Below, one piece after another: positions 8,001 through 16,363 of a stretch of 43,901 nucleotides of DNA (the stretch's first letter is position 1; each line of letters starts with the position of its first letter). The stretch is from Sulfurovum sp. (GTDB taxonomy: Bacteria; Campylobacterota; Campylobacteria; Campylobacterales; Sulfurovaceae). The notes below the pieces were generated by a model. It made no database searches, was not told the origin of the DNA, and worked only from the letters and a program-made list of their open reading frames with translations. The stretch is taken from the NCBI GenBank assembly GCA_026982075.1, contig JALSHU010000096.1, forward strand, positions 1 through 43,901. Direction: 5' to 3'. The position numbers and the translations under genes were made by a program.

Positions 8001-8183
8001 TGCAGGTGTCATACCACTGGATTTGATGATTATCTTCACCTGAGTAGGTGAAATATCAGGAAAAGCATCAACAGGTAGTTCTTGATAAGCCTTAATACCA
8101 AAACCTAAAATAACTAAGGCAAGTAATGATAAAAACAACCTTTGTGCAAGTGCAAATTCTATAATTTTATTCATCACCTTCAC
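5091..8183 (-). CDS. Heavy-metal efflux RND transporter, CusA/CzcA family (cassette A)
   Basis: A 1030-residue inner-membrane proton-driven pump of a tripartite metal exporter. It has 12 predicted helices with two large periplasmic loops and the HME-type opening (FALAQRLFLSLLALVILGFG, then ELPVDAFPDISPTQVKI). Helix 4 reads GILVDSAVVVVEH, keeping one Asp and the Glu of the proton relay but having Ala-Ile-Gly where CzcA has Asp-Phe-Gly. By eye the CusA methionine triad positions are not Met, and EMRVSEMLTG resembles the CzcA side. The substrate is therefore not settled; divalent cations seem likelier than Cu(I). It overlaps the adaptor gene by 17 bases, so they are co-translated. Confidence 0.92.
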   Translation of the reverse strand: MKVMNKIIEFALAQRLFLSLLALVILGFGIKAYQELPVDAFPDISPTQVKIIIKSSGMTPAEIESRIVTPIEMKMLGIPHEKMMRSIAKYGLCDITIDFEEGTDIYWARQQVTERLSDIRGELPKNMEGGLAPISTPLSDILMFTIESDTLSLEEKRSLLDWIISPKIRSVSGVAEVNALGGKVKTYEVIPDLHKMRAMGVSLDDIFSSLEKNNQNDGAGRVSQGVESILVRSVGKLNSLDDIKSLPVVKRGDKIITIADISTVKFGYLTRAGFVSKNGKGEAVQGLVLGLKGSNTEKVLTQVKVELANLEPMLPKGTKIDIFYDRSDLVDLATSTVKNALYEAIVLIMVILLVMLGNLASALSVALILPFALLMSFIAMQYFGLTANLMSLGGLAIAIGILVDSAVVVVEHITAELGNEKNKKETKLHIIYQATVEMAPSIITGVLIIIIVFMPLLTLEGLEGKLFRPVALSIIFALFSSLVLALTLIPVLSSFILSKRPDKESWLIRVLTKRYRPILAICIKHWKRTIASVLILFAASLFMASKTGKSFMPTMDEGSIIIGVEMLPSISLKESLALNLKVQQKLIASVPEIKDIIARTGSDELGLDPMGLNDTDTFLVLKDKSQWRKPSKEFVINEIRKVFDEFVGIESSFTQPIEMRVSEMLTGVRGDLAIDIFGSDNDELEKIAVKIKDILEVIPGSSDVYKKANEGVEYLELSFDKKAMAYYGIAQQEINDFLKAMVTGVKVGIIQEGMRRINLMVKGDESLQNSLSKLKKIYYPLKNGNFVPLSTLVEFVSSAGPVQIVHEHGYRKTIVQTNVEGRDLVSFVEEAKEKIKKEIKLPAGYYLTFGGEFKNQQRAADRLAIIVPLALLLVFILLFISFGSFKQAVIVLINVPLALIGGFIGLYLSGEYMSVPASVGFIALLGIAVLNGVVLVNYFNYLVKNGIALKEAVMEGAIKRLRPVLMTASIAAFGLLPLLFATGPGSEIQRPLAIVVINGLVSSTLLTLIILPILYLKFSKGSDFEEEVIE

Positions 8184-9240
8184 CTAACATATTTTTTAAA
8201 ATAGCCACTGAAGAGCTTGCAATAGTTCCAACAATCTCTGGGTTTATTTTAATGTAATAGGCTTCATCATCCTCTGAAAGTATTTCTATAGGTACATCAC
8301 GATAACCTTTACTACTTTTTACAAAAACAATTTGTTTCTTGCCATCTTTTATAACAGAGGTTTTATGTATCCTCATGCTTTTTGAGACTATAAATATCTG
8401 TGCACTTTCACGTAATCCTGCCACAATATTCACTTCTTTGGGAATGACAAACCGAACTTGTCTTGTTTGATTTTCTCTATTAATCACTGGAGAAATTTGT
8501 AATATCCTACTCTGAAAAGTTGTTCCATATATTTTAATACTTACTTCTTGTCCCTCTTGGAGGTTTTTTGTACGTTTTGCTTCTATATTTGTCTCAAGCC
8601 AAAGACTACCTTGTTTTTGAATGACAAAGAGGGCATCGCCTGTAGTAGCACTTTTACCTGGTGCAGCATTTAGTACAATAATGCTGCCTTCTACATCACT
8701 TTTCACATCAAGAGTAGGGCTGAGTATAAGTTGATTAAAAAGCGTATCTATCATCGTATTACTGGCACCATAACTTTTAAGTAGTGCTTTAGATGCAACC
8801 ACTCTTATCTTATCTGCTCTAAGTTCTGCATTAGCAGCGATACACTCCTTTTTAGGAATGATATCTTCTTCACACAGTAAGTTTTTACGTTCAGTAAGGT
8901 GAGAATGGTGTTTAAATTCTATCGCTTCGGAAATAGCTTGTTGTTGTATCGCTATCCACTCTGTACCAGTGACTTTTGCAAGTATGTCTCCCTTATGTAC
9001 CATCTGATATTGGGCTACATTCAAGGTTTTTACATTGGCTTCAAAAGGAAGTGAAACGGTATGTAAAAGAGTTGGTGGTGTAACAACCTCTGCTACAAAG
9101 CCACCTAAAGGAAGATACTCAAAAAGCTTTGGTTTTTCCAATGTAATTTGCCAGTTTTTTTCTTGTTCTTCACTCAATATAATTTCGCTAGTATACGAAA
9201 AAGTTAAAAGTATACTGAGTATTATCATATATTTTTTCAT
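8167..9240 (-). CDS. RND efflux periplasmic adaptor subunit (cassette A)
   Basis: About 357 residues. Start at 9240 is preferred because AAGGA lies 8 bases upstream; an in-frame GTG at 9261 precedes that site. Residues 1-22 form a signal peptide. A barrel-sandwich/lipoyl half (VSLPFEANVKTLNVAQYQMVHKGDILAKV), a short helical hairpin with KKECIAANAELRADKIRV, the second lipoyl half (DVEGSIIVLNAAPGKSATTGDALFVI) and a beta-barrel (ISPVINRENQTRQVRFVI) follow in the order of HlyD/CusB-type adaptors. No His-rich segment is present, in contrast to the paralogue in cassette B. It links the inner-membrane pump to the TolC channel. Confidence 0.88.
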   Translation of the reverse strand: MKKYMIILSILLTFSYTSEIILSEEQEKNWQITLEKPKLFEYLPLGGFVAEVVTPPTLLHTVSLPFEANVKTLNVAQYQMVHKGDILAKVTGTEWIAIQQQAISEAIEFKHHSHLTERKNLLCEEDIIPKKECIAANAELRADKIRVVASKALLKSYGASNTMIDTLFNQLILSPTLDVKSDVEGSIIVLNAAPGKSATTGDALFVIQKQGSLWLETNIEAKRTKNLQEGQEVSIKIYGTTFQSRILQISPVINRENQTRQVRFVIPKEVNIVAGLRESAQIFIVSKSMRIHKTSVIKDGKKQIVFVKSSKGYRDVPIEILSEDDEAYYIKINPEIVGTIASSSVAILKNMLGEGDE

Positions 9241-9244
9241 TATT

Positions 9245-10438
9245 TTAGTCCTTTTTTTCACTCAAAGTATAAAGTCTAAAGAGTGTGTTGTAATATGCTT
9301 TTTTATGTGCATGGAGTTCTTGACTTAGTGTGTAAAGTTGTTGTCGATTAAGTAAGTATTCGATAACAGACGTTTCGCCTAAATTATAGCTTTTTTTGAT
9401 GAGGGGCAATAACTTTTTTTTGTAATTTCTATAGTTTTTAGAAAGACTTTGTATCATCAATGCTTGGTTGAAAAGTTGCGCTTTAAATTCTTTCAATAAT
9501 GACTTTTTTTCTAGCATAGCTTGTTCAAAACCATATTCAATGGCAGATGCCTTATGCATAGCTGCAACGCGTGCATGTTCATTACGTTCAGAAGTAAAAC
9601 TAAGAGGTAGAGAGATACCTATAGTATATCTGTCTACATCCAACTCTTTTCCATATTGACCATTAATTGTAACCGACTCGAATGCATTGTCATAACGACT
9701 GAGACTCTTTTTAGCACTCTGGAGACGCTTTTTTTTTGCCTCTTTTGAAAGGGAAAAAGAATGTTCTAGTTTGATTTTACTGCGAATAGGATAGATATCC
9801 TTACAGGAAAGTTTTGTATTTTTATTGTATCCTGTACGGCTAAGCATCAAAATCTTCTGCTTGGAAATTTCTTGCAGCATTCTCATCTCTTGAACTTGTG
9901 CAAGAAGTCTATTCTTTTCATTTTCGAGTTGCATAAGTTCTGATTTTGAAATCTCTTGATATTTATAGGCTTTTTGTTTCTTATTATAAAGTGTAAGTAA
10001 GTCCTTGTAGCTTCGTTTTATATTTTTGTAGTTTTCTACATCCAAGCAGTGTGTATGGTAAATATTTTTTAAGCCATTTCGAAAATCAATTAAAACCTTC
10101 TCCGCCTCAATACGCGAAGCCTCTGTTTGTAAGTTTGCTATAGTACGTTCTTGATTTTGAATGTTACCAAGTTTTATATTTTTTGAAATACCTACAGCAT
10201 ATTCATATCCATCTGTTCCAAGTTGGGGTCTAGCTCTACTGCCTTCAAGGTAAAGTCCAAATGGATTATTGGCTGTATCCGATAGAGTTTGAGCTCTTAT
10301 CGCTAAAGCTTGTTGATCAAATGATTTTGACATTACGTTATGTTCCTCTGCACAAAGCAGTATTTTTTGAAGTGTAAGTGTTGAGGCATAGGTAACAGTA
10401 AGACCCAAGCCTATTAATATCCCTAGTAGGATTTTCAT
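9245..10438 (-). CDS. TolC-family outer-membrane channel (cassette A)
   Basis: A 397-residue exported protein with signal peptide (MKILLGILIGLGLTVTYA) and two repeated long-helix regions typical of outer membrane factors. The repeats are seen as LTLQKILLCAEEHNVMSKSFDQQ... and a second heptad-rich half ending with QLYTLSQELHAHKKAYYNTLFRLY. It supplies the outer-membrane exit duct for the adaptor/pump pair encoded directly downstream; its stop lies 4 bases upstream of the adaptor ATG. AAAGG lies shortly before the ATG. It is clearly distinct in sequence from the channel of cassette B, so the duplication is not recent. Confidence 0.85.
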   Translation of the reverse strand: MKILLGILIGLGLTVTYASTLTLQKILLCAEEHNVMSKSFDQQALAIRAQTLSDTANNPFGLYLEGSRARPQLGTDGYEYAVGISKNIKLGNIQNQERTIANLQTEASRIEAEKVLIDFRNGLKNIYHTHCLDVENYKNIKRSYKDLLTLYNKKQKAYKYQEISKSELMQLENEKNRLLAQVQEMRMLQEISKQKILMLSRTGYNKNTKLSCKDIYPIRSKIKLEHSFSLSKEAKKKRLQSAKKSLSRYDNAFESVTINGQYGKELDVDRYTIGISLPLSFTSERNEHARVAAMHKASAIEYGFEQAMLEKKSLLKEFKAQLFNQALMIQSLSKNYRNYKKKLLPLIKKSYNLGETSVIEYLLNRQQLYTLSQELHAHKKAYYNTLFRLYTLSEKKD

Positions 10439-10489
10439 ATATAACCTTTATTGTAAAATTTTAAGAGTAATAGGGTGTAAAAATAAAGG

Positions 10490-10792
10490 TTAGGCTATAG
10501 GGGGTTTGATACTTGTTTCTTGAAAAGGAGGGGTATAAAAAGTATTTTGATGAAGAACATTACTTTTGAGAGTAGGGGTTGAAAGAAACAAATACGTCTC
10601 TTCTATAACTGCCATAAAATGAAAAATATGGTGATAATCACAAATATCACTAGATTGTGAAAAGGAAATTTGTTCTTGTACGTAGATATGTATGGAAGTA
10701 TTAGCATTAATTTCTTCTGCAAGTACAGTATCATGTACTATATGAAAAAAGAGTGTAAACAATAGTAAAAACTGTAAGAGTTTCTTTTTCAA
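10490..10792 (-). CDS. Small exported His/Cys-motif protein of cassette A (CzcI-like position)
   Basis: About 100 residues. I chose the TTG at 10792 as start because it aligns with the TTG start of the paralogue at 16669 (both MKK-x-L-x-QFLLLF) and follows AAAGG; an ATG at 10810 lies before that site and at the predicted transcription start. Residues 1-25 are a signal peptide. The core SDICDYHHIFHFMAV is nearly the same as in the paralogue, and both end with PPF-x5-[IR]PPI-type tails. Cys, His and Met in the core suggest metal sensing or delivery, by inference. Its place before an RND cassette recalls CzcI, but I cannot claim homology. No regulator is adjacent. Confidence 0.75.
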   Translation of the reverse strand: MKKKLLQFLLLFTLFFHIVHDTVLAEEINANTSIHIYVQEQISFSQSSDICDYHHIFHFMAVIEETYLFLSTPTLKSNVLHQNTFYTPPFQETSIKPPIA

Positions 10793-10817
10793 CACAGTGC
10801 CTTTATACATTTTGTGT

Positions 10818-10826
10818 AGTATATCA
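10818..10826 (-). promoter_or_regulatory. Extended -10 promoter for efflux cassette A
   Basis: On the minus strand the sequence reads TGATATACT, an extended -10 (TG-n-TATACT). Transcription would start near 10811, just upstream of the TTG start at 10792 and its AAAGG site. This supports separate expression of cassette A from cassette B. Confidence 0.5.
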
Positions 10827-10848
10827 AAAAATGGTTAACAAGTAAAAG

Positions 10849-10887
10849 AAAAAAATTATCTAGTAGAGAAGAAGAAAATCTTCTACT
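10849..10887 (-). terminator. Probable terminator at the end of efflux cassette B
   Basis: TCTACT (10882-10887) pairs with AGTAGA (10862-10867), then 3 more pairs after a 2-base bulge. The stem includes the stop codon of the RND gene. Seven Ts on the minus strand (10855-10849) follow 6 bases after the stem. The spacing is slightly long, so termination may be partial. Confidence 0.5.
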
Positions 10888-13800
10888 CTTTCTTAAAAAA
10901 CAACACATACAATCCTGGTAAAACCAAAAGTGTGAGTATGGTTGAAGAGATGATACCTCCAGTGACCACTACAGAAAGTGGGTACTGTATCTCGCTTCCA
11001 ACCCCTGTAGCATAGAGTAGGGGTAAGATACCAAAGAGGGTGGTAAAGGCTGTCATGAGGACAGGACGTAAACGTAATAGGGTGGCATCTTTGACTAAGT
11101 CTTCAGTTTGTACTGTTGGGAACTTTTTTCGTAACTCATCTATAAAAGACACCAAGACAATACCATTGAGTATCGCAATGGCAAAGATGGCGATAAAACC
11201 AACGATAGCAGAGACTGAAAGATAGATATCAGCCAAAAGAAGAGCAACGATACCTCCCATAAGACCAAGTGGTACCCCTAATAATATAAGGAAAGCCTTT
11301 TTAAATGAATTAAAGGCAGTGTAAAGTAACAAAGTAATGAGCAAAAGTGTAATAGGGATAATCATAGCTAAGGTCTTAGTGGCTTCTTGCATATTTTTAA
11401 AGTCACCTGCCCATGTAATATAGTAGCCATCGGGGATGTTAACAATTTGTTTTATCTTCTCATCAGCTTCTGCAACGAAAGTGGCAATATCACGCCCTTC
11501 TACTTCAAGGGAAAGTACCATGTATCTACTTAAATCTGCACGTTTGATAAAAGCAGGACCTTGCACAGTTGTAATATCACACACTTCTTCAAGTGTCACT
11601 ACCTTTCCAGAATGAGAACGCAAGATAAGAGATTTAAGCATGTGGATGTCTTTTTTTGCATCTTTAAGTTTTGCTACTATCCCAAAACGTTTAATACCTT
11701 CTATCTTCTGGGTGACAGGCTCTTCACCTATACCATAACGAATAACCTGCATGATATCTTCTACATTCAACCCATAACGTGAGAGAGCCAGGTAATTTGG
11801 TTTGATATTGATTTGGGCTTGTCCCAGTTGTGTTTCTACTTCAGCATGATCTAGCCCTTCTATCGTACGTAGCACATTAGAGATATCTGAGGCAATTTTT
11901 GCCATTACTTTTTGGTCATCTCCATAGATTTTTACCGCAAGTTCAGCACTCACACCTTCTAGTAACTCTTCTATACGCATAGCAATAGGCTGTGTAGAAA
12001 TGAACTGTAAGTAGTTAAACTTCTCTTTGAGTTTGGCAGTCATCTCTTTATCAAGACGAGGTATCTCTTTAAATTCAGGATTAAGTGTTAGTAATACCTC
12101 CATGTAGTTGGCTTGTGCAGTCTCACCTTTTTCACTTCTTCCTATCATAGAGAGTACTGAATTTACTTCATCAGGGTAGGTTTCTAATATAAAATTCTCT
12201 ATGGCTTGAGCATTTTCAACATTTTGTGTGAGCGCCGTACCTGGTATGGCAATGACTCTGTACATAATCGTTTCTTCATTAAGCTTAGGCATAAATTCTC
12301 GTCCCTGTCCAGAAAGTAATGCTGCGAGCACAAAGAAAATAAAAAAAGTAATAATCACCAGTTTTTTAGCATGCCTCAGTGATAAAGTCAATAGAGGTGT
12401 ATAAAAAGATTTAATCACATGCATTAAAGGTGAGTTTGCATGTTTCCCCTGTTTTAACATCATGTAAGAAAGCACTGGTACAAGTAACAGAGCTACAGCT
12501 AAAGAGCCAAGCATAACAAATACAATATCAAGTGCCATAGGCGTATAGAGTTTTCCTGCCAGTCCTTCAAGACTAAGTAGAGGGATGAACACTGTAGCAA
12601 TAATAAGTAAAGCAAACAGAACGGGCTTTGCTACTTCAGCTGTAGCATCAGATATAACCTGAGCACGTGAAGCATCTGGATTTTCATGTAGAAGTCTAAA
12701 ACTATTTTCTACAACTACAATGGTACCATCAACTATCATACCTATAGCGATGGCTAGACCTGAGAGTGACATGAGATTGGCACTTATGCCATACCATTGC
12801 ATCATCAAAAAAGCTATAAGCAAAGAGATAGGCAAAGAGAGAATAACGATGAAAGCAGATCGTAACTCAAAAAGAAACAAAAAGAGTATAATAGCAACCA
12901 AAATAGAACCAGTGAGTAGGGCAGAAGTCATGGTATTAACTGCCTTTCGTGTAATCTCACTCCTATCATAGATAATATCAATACTTACACCATCAGGTAA
13001 AGCTGCTTCAACCAATGGCATTTTCTCTTTAATAAGTTGTACCACTTTTGCAGCATTGGTTCCAGAACGCTGGAGTACCATACCAAAAACACGTTCTTTT
13101 CCATCAACTGAAACTGCACCAAAACGAGGTGCTCTTCCAACTTGAACAGTAGCAACATCTTGTATGGTGACTGCCTTTGCATCTTTTGTGCGGATAACAG
13201 TATTACGTATATCATCAAGATTTTGGTAAAGCCCAGCCCCACGTATAAGATACTGTTCACGGTTAAACTCCAAGTACTGACCACCTACTGATTGGTTAGA
13301 TTTTTCTAGTGCACTGAGTATCTCATTATAAGTAATATCTACATTTTGTAGACGTTTTGCATCTATAAGAACCTCATAGTGCTTTTCAAATCCACCCCAT
13401 GAGATAACCTCTTCAACACCATCAACAGATTTAAACAGTGGTGTTACTGCATACTGATGCATTTGACGTAAGTCACTAGGTGTGTAAGCATTTTTTTCAT
13501 CTTTGAGTGCATACCACAGTACTTGTCCAAGACCCGTAGTATTGGGGCCCATTACTGGGGTTCCCCAACCTTTTGGGATGTCTACAGTATTTAGTCTTTC
13601 TGTGACTAGTTGACGTAAAAGGTATGTATCATAGTCATCTTCAAAAAAGATTGAGACATACGATAATCCAAAAATAGAGTTAGATAGTATCATTTTCACA
13701 CCCGGTAAACCAGACATGGCAGCTTCTATTGGATAAGTGATGAGCTTTTCTATGTCTTCAGCTGAATTACCTGAACTCTCTGTGTAGATAACCACTTGTT

Positions 13801-13930
13801 TTGGAGTGATGTCTGGAAAAGCATCTACTGGTATGTCATTATAGGCTTTATATCCAAACCCTGAAATGGCTACAAACAGAGCAAGCATAAGAAATTTGTA
13901 CTGTATCAGTACTTTAAAAAAACGGTTCAT
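10883..13930 (-). CDS. Heavy-metal efflux RND transporter, CusA/CzcA family (cassette B)
   Basis: A 1015-residue inner-membrane proton/metal antiporter subunit, paralogous to the pump at 5091-8183. Landmarks: NDIPVDAFPDITPKQVVIYTE near the N-terminus, helix 4 GMIVDGTIVVVEN, REFMPKLNEETIMY after helix 6 and AMRIEELLEGVSAELAVKIYGDD in the porter domain. As in cassette A, the CzcA Asp-Phe-Gly of helix 4 is Ala-Ile-Gly and the CusA-type methionines appear absent by eye. AGGAG lies 7 bases before the ATG and the adaptor stop is 10 bases upstream. The substrate is unproven; the His-rich adaptor suggests zinc, nickel or cobalt-like ions. Confidence 0.92.
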   Translation of the reverse strand: MNRFFKVLIQYKFLMLALFVAISGFGYKAYNDIPVDAFPDITPKQVVIYTESSGNSAEDIEKLITYPIEAAMSGLPGVKMILSNSIFGLSYVSIFFEDDYDTYLLRQLVTERLNTVDIPKGWGTPVMGPNTTGLGQVLWYALKDEKNAYTPSDLRQMHQYAVTPLFKSVDGVEEVISWGGFEKHYEVLIDAKRLQNVDITYNEILSALEKSNQSVGGQYLEFNREQYLIRGAGLYQNLDDIRNTVIRTKDAKAVTIQDVATVQVGRAPRFGAVSVDGKERVFGMVLQRSGTNAAKVVQLIKEKMPLVEAALPDGVSIDIIYDRSEITRKAVNTMTSALLTGSILVAIILFLFLFELRSAFIVILSLPISLLIAFLMMQWYGISANLMSLSGLAIAIGMIVDGTIVVVENSFRLLHENPDASRAQVISDATAEVAKPVLFALLIIATVFIPLLSLEGLAGKLYTPMALDIVFVMLGSLAVALLLVPVLSYMMLKQGKHANSPLMHVIKSFYTPLLTLSLRHAKKLVIITFFIFFVLAALLSGQGREFMPKLNEETIMYRVIAIPGTALTQNVENAQAIENFILETYPDEVNSVLSMIGRSEKGETAQANYMEVLLTLNPEFKEIPRLDKEMTAKLKEKFNYLQFISTQPIAMRIEELLEGVSAELAVKIYGDDQKVMAKIASDISNVLRTIEGLDHAEVETQLGQAQINIKPNYLALSRYGLNVEDIMQVIRYGIGEEPVTQKIEGIKRFGIVAKLKDAKKDIHMLKSLILRSHSGKVVTLEEVCDITTVQGPAFIKRADLSRYMVLSLEVEGRDIATFVAEADEKIKQIVNIPDGYYITWAGDFKNMQEATKTLAMIIPITLLLITLLLYTAFNSFKKAFLILLGVPLGLMGGIVALLLADIYLSVSAIVGFIAIFAIAILNGIVLVSFIDELRKKFPTVQTEDLVKDATLLRLRPVLMTAFTTLFGILPLLYATGVGSEIQYPLSVVVTGGIISSTILTLLVLPGLYVLFFKKE

Positions 13931-13939
13931 ACTATACTC

Positions 13940-15130
13940 CTAGTGACCATGTTCGCCAAGAGAAGACTTAAGTAACATAGACTTCACAAAGTAAACACCA
14001 TCTGAAACATATTCTTCATCAACGTTTAAACCTTTAATGGCCACTTCATCACCAACATAAGTGATAATTTCAACCACTTTTGCTTCATATGGTGCTTCTT
14101 CCTCATGTTCATCATGGTCTTCCTCTCCTTTATCAGTATCATGGTCAGCATGTGATTCTTCTTCTTTGTGATTATCATGCTCATCATGTTCTGCTGTCTC
14201 TTCATCATGATTATGGTCTGATTTTTCATCATGGTGTTCAGCTTTTTCATGCTCTTTCTCCACAAAAACCACCCACTCACCCTTATAAAGTGTCAAGGCA
14301 GATTTTTTCACCATCACTACCTTTTGTGTAGGAGCCAAAGATATATCCATCTGCATGAATGCTCCTAGAAGAAGATTTGAAGGACTATTTTCTATGCGAA
14401 AAAGGACTTTGGCACGCTGTGTTTCTTGGTCTATATTTGGCAGAAGCTGGACAAAACTAGCATCAAAACTTTTATCTGCTATTTGTATCCATCCTTTTGT
14501 ATCTTTGGAGACATGCATCGCATGACTAGCAGAAATATATGCCGTTGCATAATAGGCATTTTGACTTACTAAAGTAACCAGTTCTGTTTGTGCATTCACG
14601 TTAGTATGTAAAGGCGAAAGTATCGTACCTACTGTACCATCATCATGTGCATAGAGTATAAACTGATCTGTAGCTTCTTTCAGTATTTTTGGGTTTAACC
14701 CCAATGAACTTAACTGTGAAGCCAATGTATTTTTTTGACTACGAATATTTTCCAGGGCGATGATGGCATCACTTAACTTGTTCTGTGATGTTAATCCTTT
14801 TTTATGTAAAGTCATAGCAGTCTTTTTTTGTTTTTTTGCTGCTTCAAGTTGCTTGATAAGTGCTAAGTATTCAGCAGTCATTTTAGAGAGTTCTATTGAC
14901 TCTATAAGTACTACTTTATCGCCTTTTGATACATGTTGACCTGGCTTAACATAGTAAGCTTCCAAGTGTCCCGAAAGACGGGAAACAATAGTTTGTTTTT
15001 GGTCGGAGAGTTGTGTGATCTGTGCATTGGTTTGTACTACTTTACCTAAAGGTTTAAGCTGAACGTGTTCAACCTGTATAGTTGAAGAAAAACCTATAAG
15101 AGGTAAAACTAAAAGTAAATATTTAATCAT
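13940..15130 (-). CDS. RND efflux periplasmic adaptor with His-rich insert (cassette B)
   Basis: A 396-residue exported adaptor of the HlyD/CzcB type. Signal peptide residues 1-15. Lipoyl half (about 45-78, with AYYVKPGQHVSKGDKVVLI), helical hairpin (82-152), second lipoyl half (AHDDGTVGTILSPLHTNVNA) and beta-barrel (PNIDQETQRAKVLFRI) are in normal order. Residues 294-345, after the beta-barrel, are an acidic, His-rich insert with 12 histidines, and the chain ends in GEHGH. Such segments bind Zn, Ni, Cu or Co in other metal proteins; here it could act as a periplasmic metal collector. Start at 15130 has AAGGA 7 bases away and overlaps the TolC gene by 8 bases. Confidence 0.9.
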   Translation of the reverse strand: MIKYLLLVLPLIGFSSTIQVEHVQLKPLGKVVQTNAQITQLSDQKQTIVSRLSGHLEAYYVKPGQHVSKGDKVVLIESIELSKMTAEYLALIKQLEAAKKQKKTAMTLHKKGLTSQNKLSDAIIALENIRSQKNTLASQLSSLGLNPKILKEATDQFILYAHDDGTVGTILSPLHTNVNAQTELVTLVSQNAYYATAYISASHAMHVSKDTKGWIQIADKSFDASFVQLLPNIDQETQRAKVLFRIENSPSNLLLGAFMQMDISLAPTQKVVMVKKSALTLYKGEWVVFVEKEHEKAEHHDEKSDHNHDEETAEHDEHDNHKEEESHADHDTDKGEEDHDEHEEEAPYEAKVVEIITYVGDEVAIKGLNVDEEYVSDGVYFVKSMLLKSSLGEHGH

Positions 15131-16298
15131 TGTATTGTCCTTGTATAAAACGAAGTTCTATTTTTTGCGTATTAATCATTTTTTGTGTTTGGAGTAGTGA
15201 CTTTTGTGTTTGAATGAGTTTATTCTTGGTATTCATCATCACAAAGATGGAACCTTGAGCTATTTCATATCCCTCTTTAAGAAGTTTGTAGAGTGTATGT
15301 TGTTCTGTTTTAAGACTTTTGAGGGCATAGTATTGTGCTGAGAGTTCTTTAATAGATGCGTTAAGCATTTTTGCTTGTGTAAACAAGTCAATCTCAAGTT
15401 GTTCCTTATCAAGACTGAGTTGCTGTGCTTGAAGTTTGGCAAGTTGCTTCTCTTCAGATTTTGTGTTAAACACAGGAATAGGAATATTGATACCCACCCT
15501 CAGTATAGACTGGTCTGGTTCATTTTCTATACCACCATATATTTGATAACTGTTAATGATACTTTCATTCATACGTATTTTACTTTTCAAGAGCTTTGTT
15601 TGGGCATCAAGTATTTTCTGCTTGGTGTTTGTTTTTATTTCGTTAGTATTTTTACCAGAGACAGTATAAATAAAGTTTTTTTCCAAAGAGACACTTTTTT
15701 TAAGACCTGCGATTGATAAGAGCTGATAATAAAGTGTTTTCAATACTTGTCTCGTGGTATACATCTGTGTTTTCAAAGCAATCGTATCTGTTTTGGCTTG
15801 AAGATAAGAGACTCTGTTTTCAGAACCAGTATCATACCTCTGTTTTACAATGTCAGTCACTTGTTTTGAAAGTCTGTATTCATCTTGAAGCAGTGCTAAG
15901 AGTTTGTTTTGGTAAACATATTCTGTGTAAAGTTTTTCAAGTGTACTGATATAGCCTGCTTTACCGTCTTGCACATAAGCATTTTGTAATAAAGATTGAG
16001 CAGAAGCTTGATCTTCTTGTGCACCATAGTAGTTACCTGTACGTATACTTTGTGTGAGAAATGCAGCGTAATTGTAACTTGTACTAATTTGTTTAGGATT
16101 AAATCGTGAAACTTGAAGTCCTAGTGTTGGGTTTTGTGAACGTAATAATATGTTATTCTGTTCTTGTGTCACTTGTAATGATAATGCCTGCCTTTGTAGA
16201 AATTTGGCATTTTTAAGTGTCAATTTTTTGAATTTTTCATAACTCATACCAAACGAAAAGAGTGAAAAAGTCAAAAAAATCATGATGATTTTTTTCAT
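15123..16298 (-). CDS. TolC-family outer-membrane channel (cassette B)
   Basis: A 391-residue exported protein. Signal peptide MKKIIMIFLTFSLFSFGMS. Two halves of long amphipathic helices with beta-strand segments (ISTSYNYAAFLTQSIRTGNYYG and SILRVGINIPIPVFN) match outer membrane efflux factors. The second half is Gln/Lys rich (QTQKSLLQTQKMINTQKIEL). It would form the exit duct for the adaptor and pump encoded downstream. AGGA lies shortly before the ATG. Its overlap with the adaptor gene implies translational coupling. Confidence 0.87.
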   Translation of the reverse strand: MKKIIMIFLTFSLFSFGMSYEKFKKLTLKNAKFLQRQALSLQVTQEQNNILLRSQNPTLGLQVSRFNPKQISTSYNYAAFLTQSIRTGNYYGAQEDQASAQSLLQNAYVQDGKAGYISTLEKLYTEYVYQNKLLALLQDEYRLSKQVTDIVKQRYDTGSENRVSYLQAKTDTIALKTQMYTTRQVLKTLYYQLLSIAGLKKSVSLEKNFIYTVSGKNTNEIKTNTKQKILDAQTKLLKSKIRMNESIINSYQIYGGIENEPDQSILRVGINIPIPVFNTKSEEKQLAKLQAQQLSLDKEQLEIDLFTQAKMLNASIKELSAQYYALKSLKTEQHTLYKLLKEGYEIAQGSIFVMMNTKNKLIQTQKSLLQTQKMINTQKIELRFIQGQYND

Positions 16299-16363
16299 AG
16301 GTATTCCTGTAATGTAATATATGTAAATTTGTTCTTAAAAGAACTAGGGTGTGGTAGTGTAGG

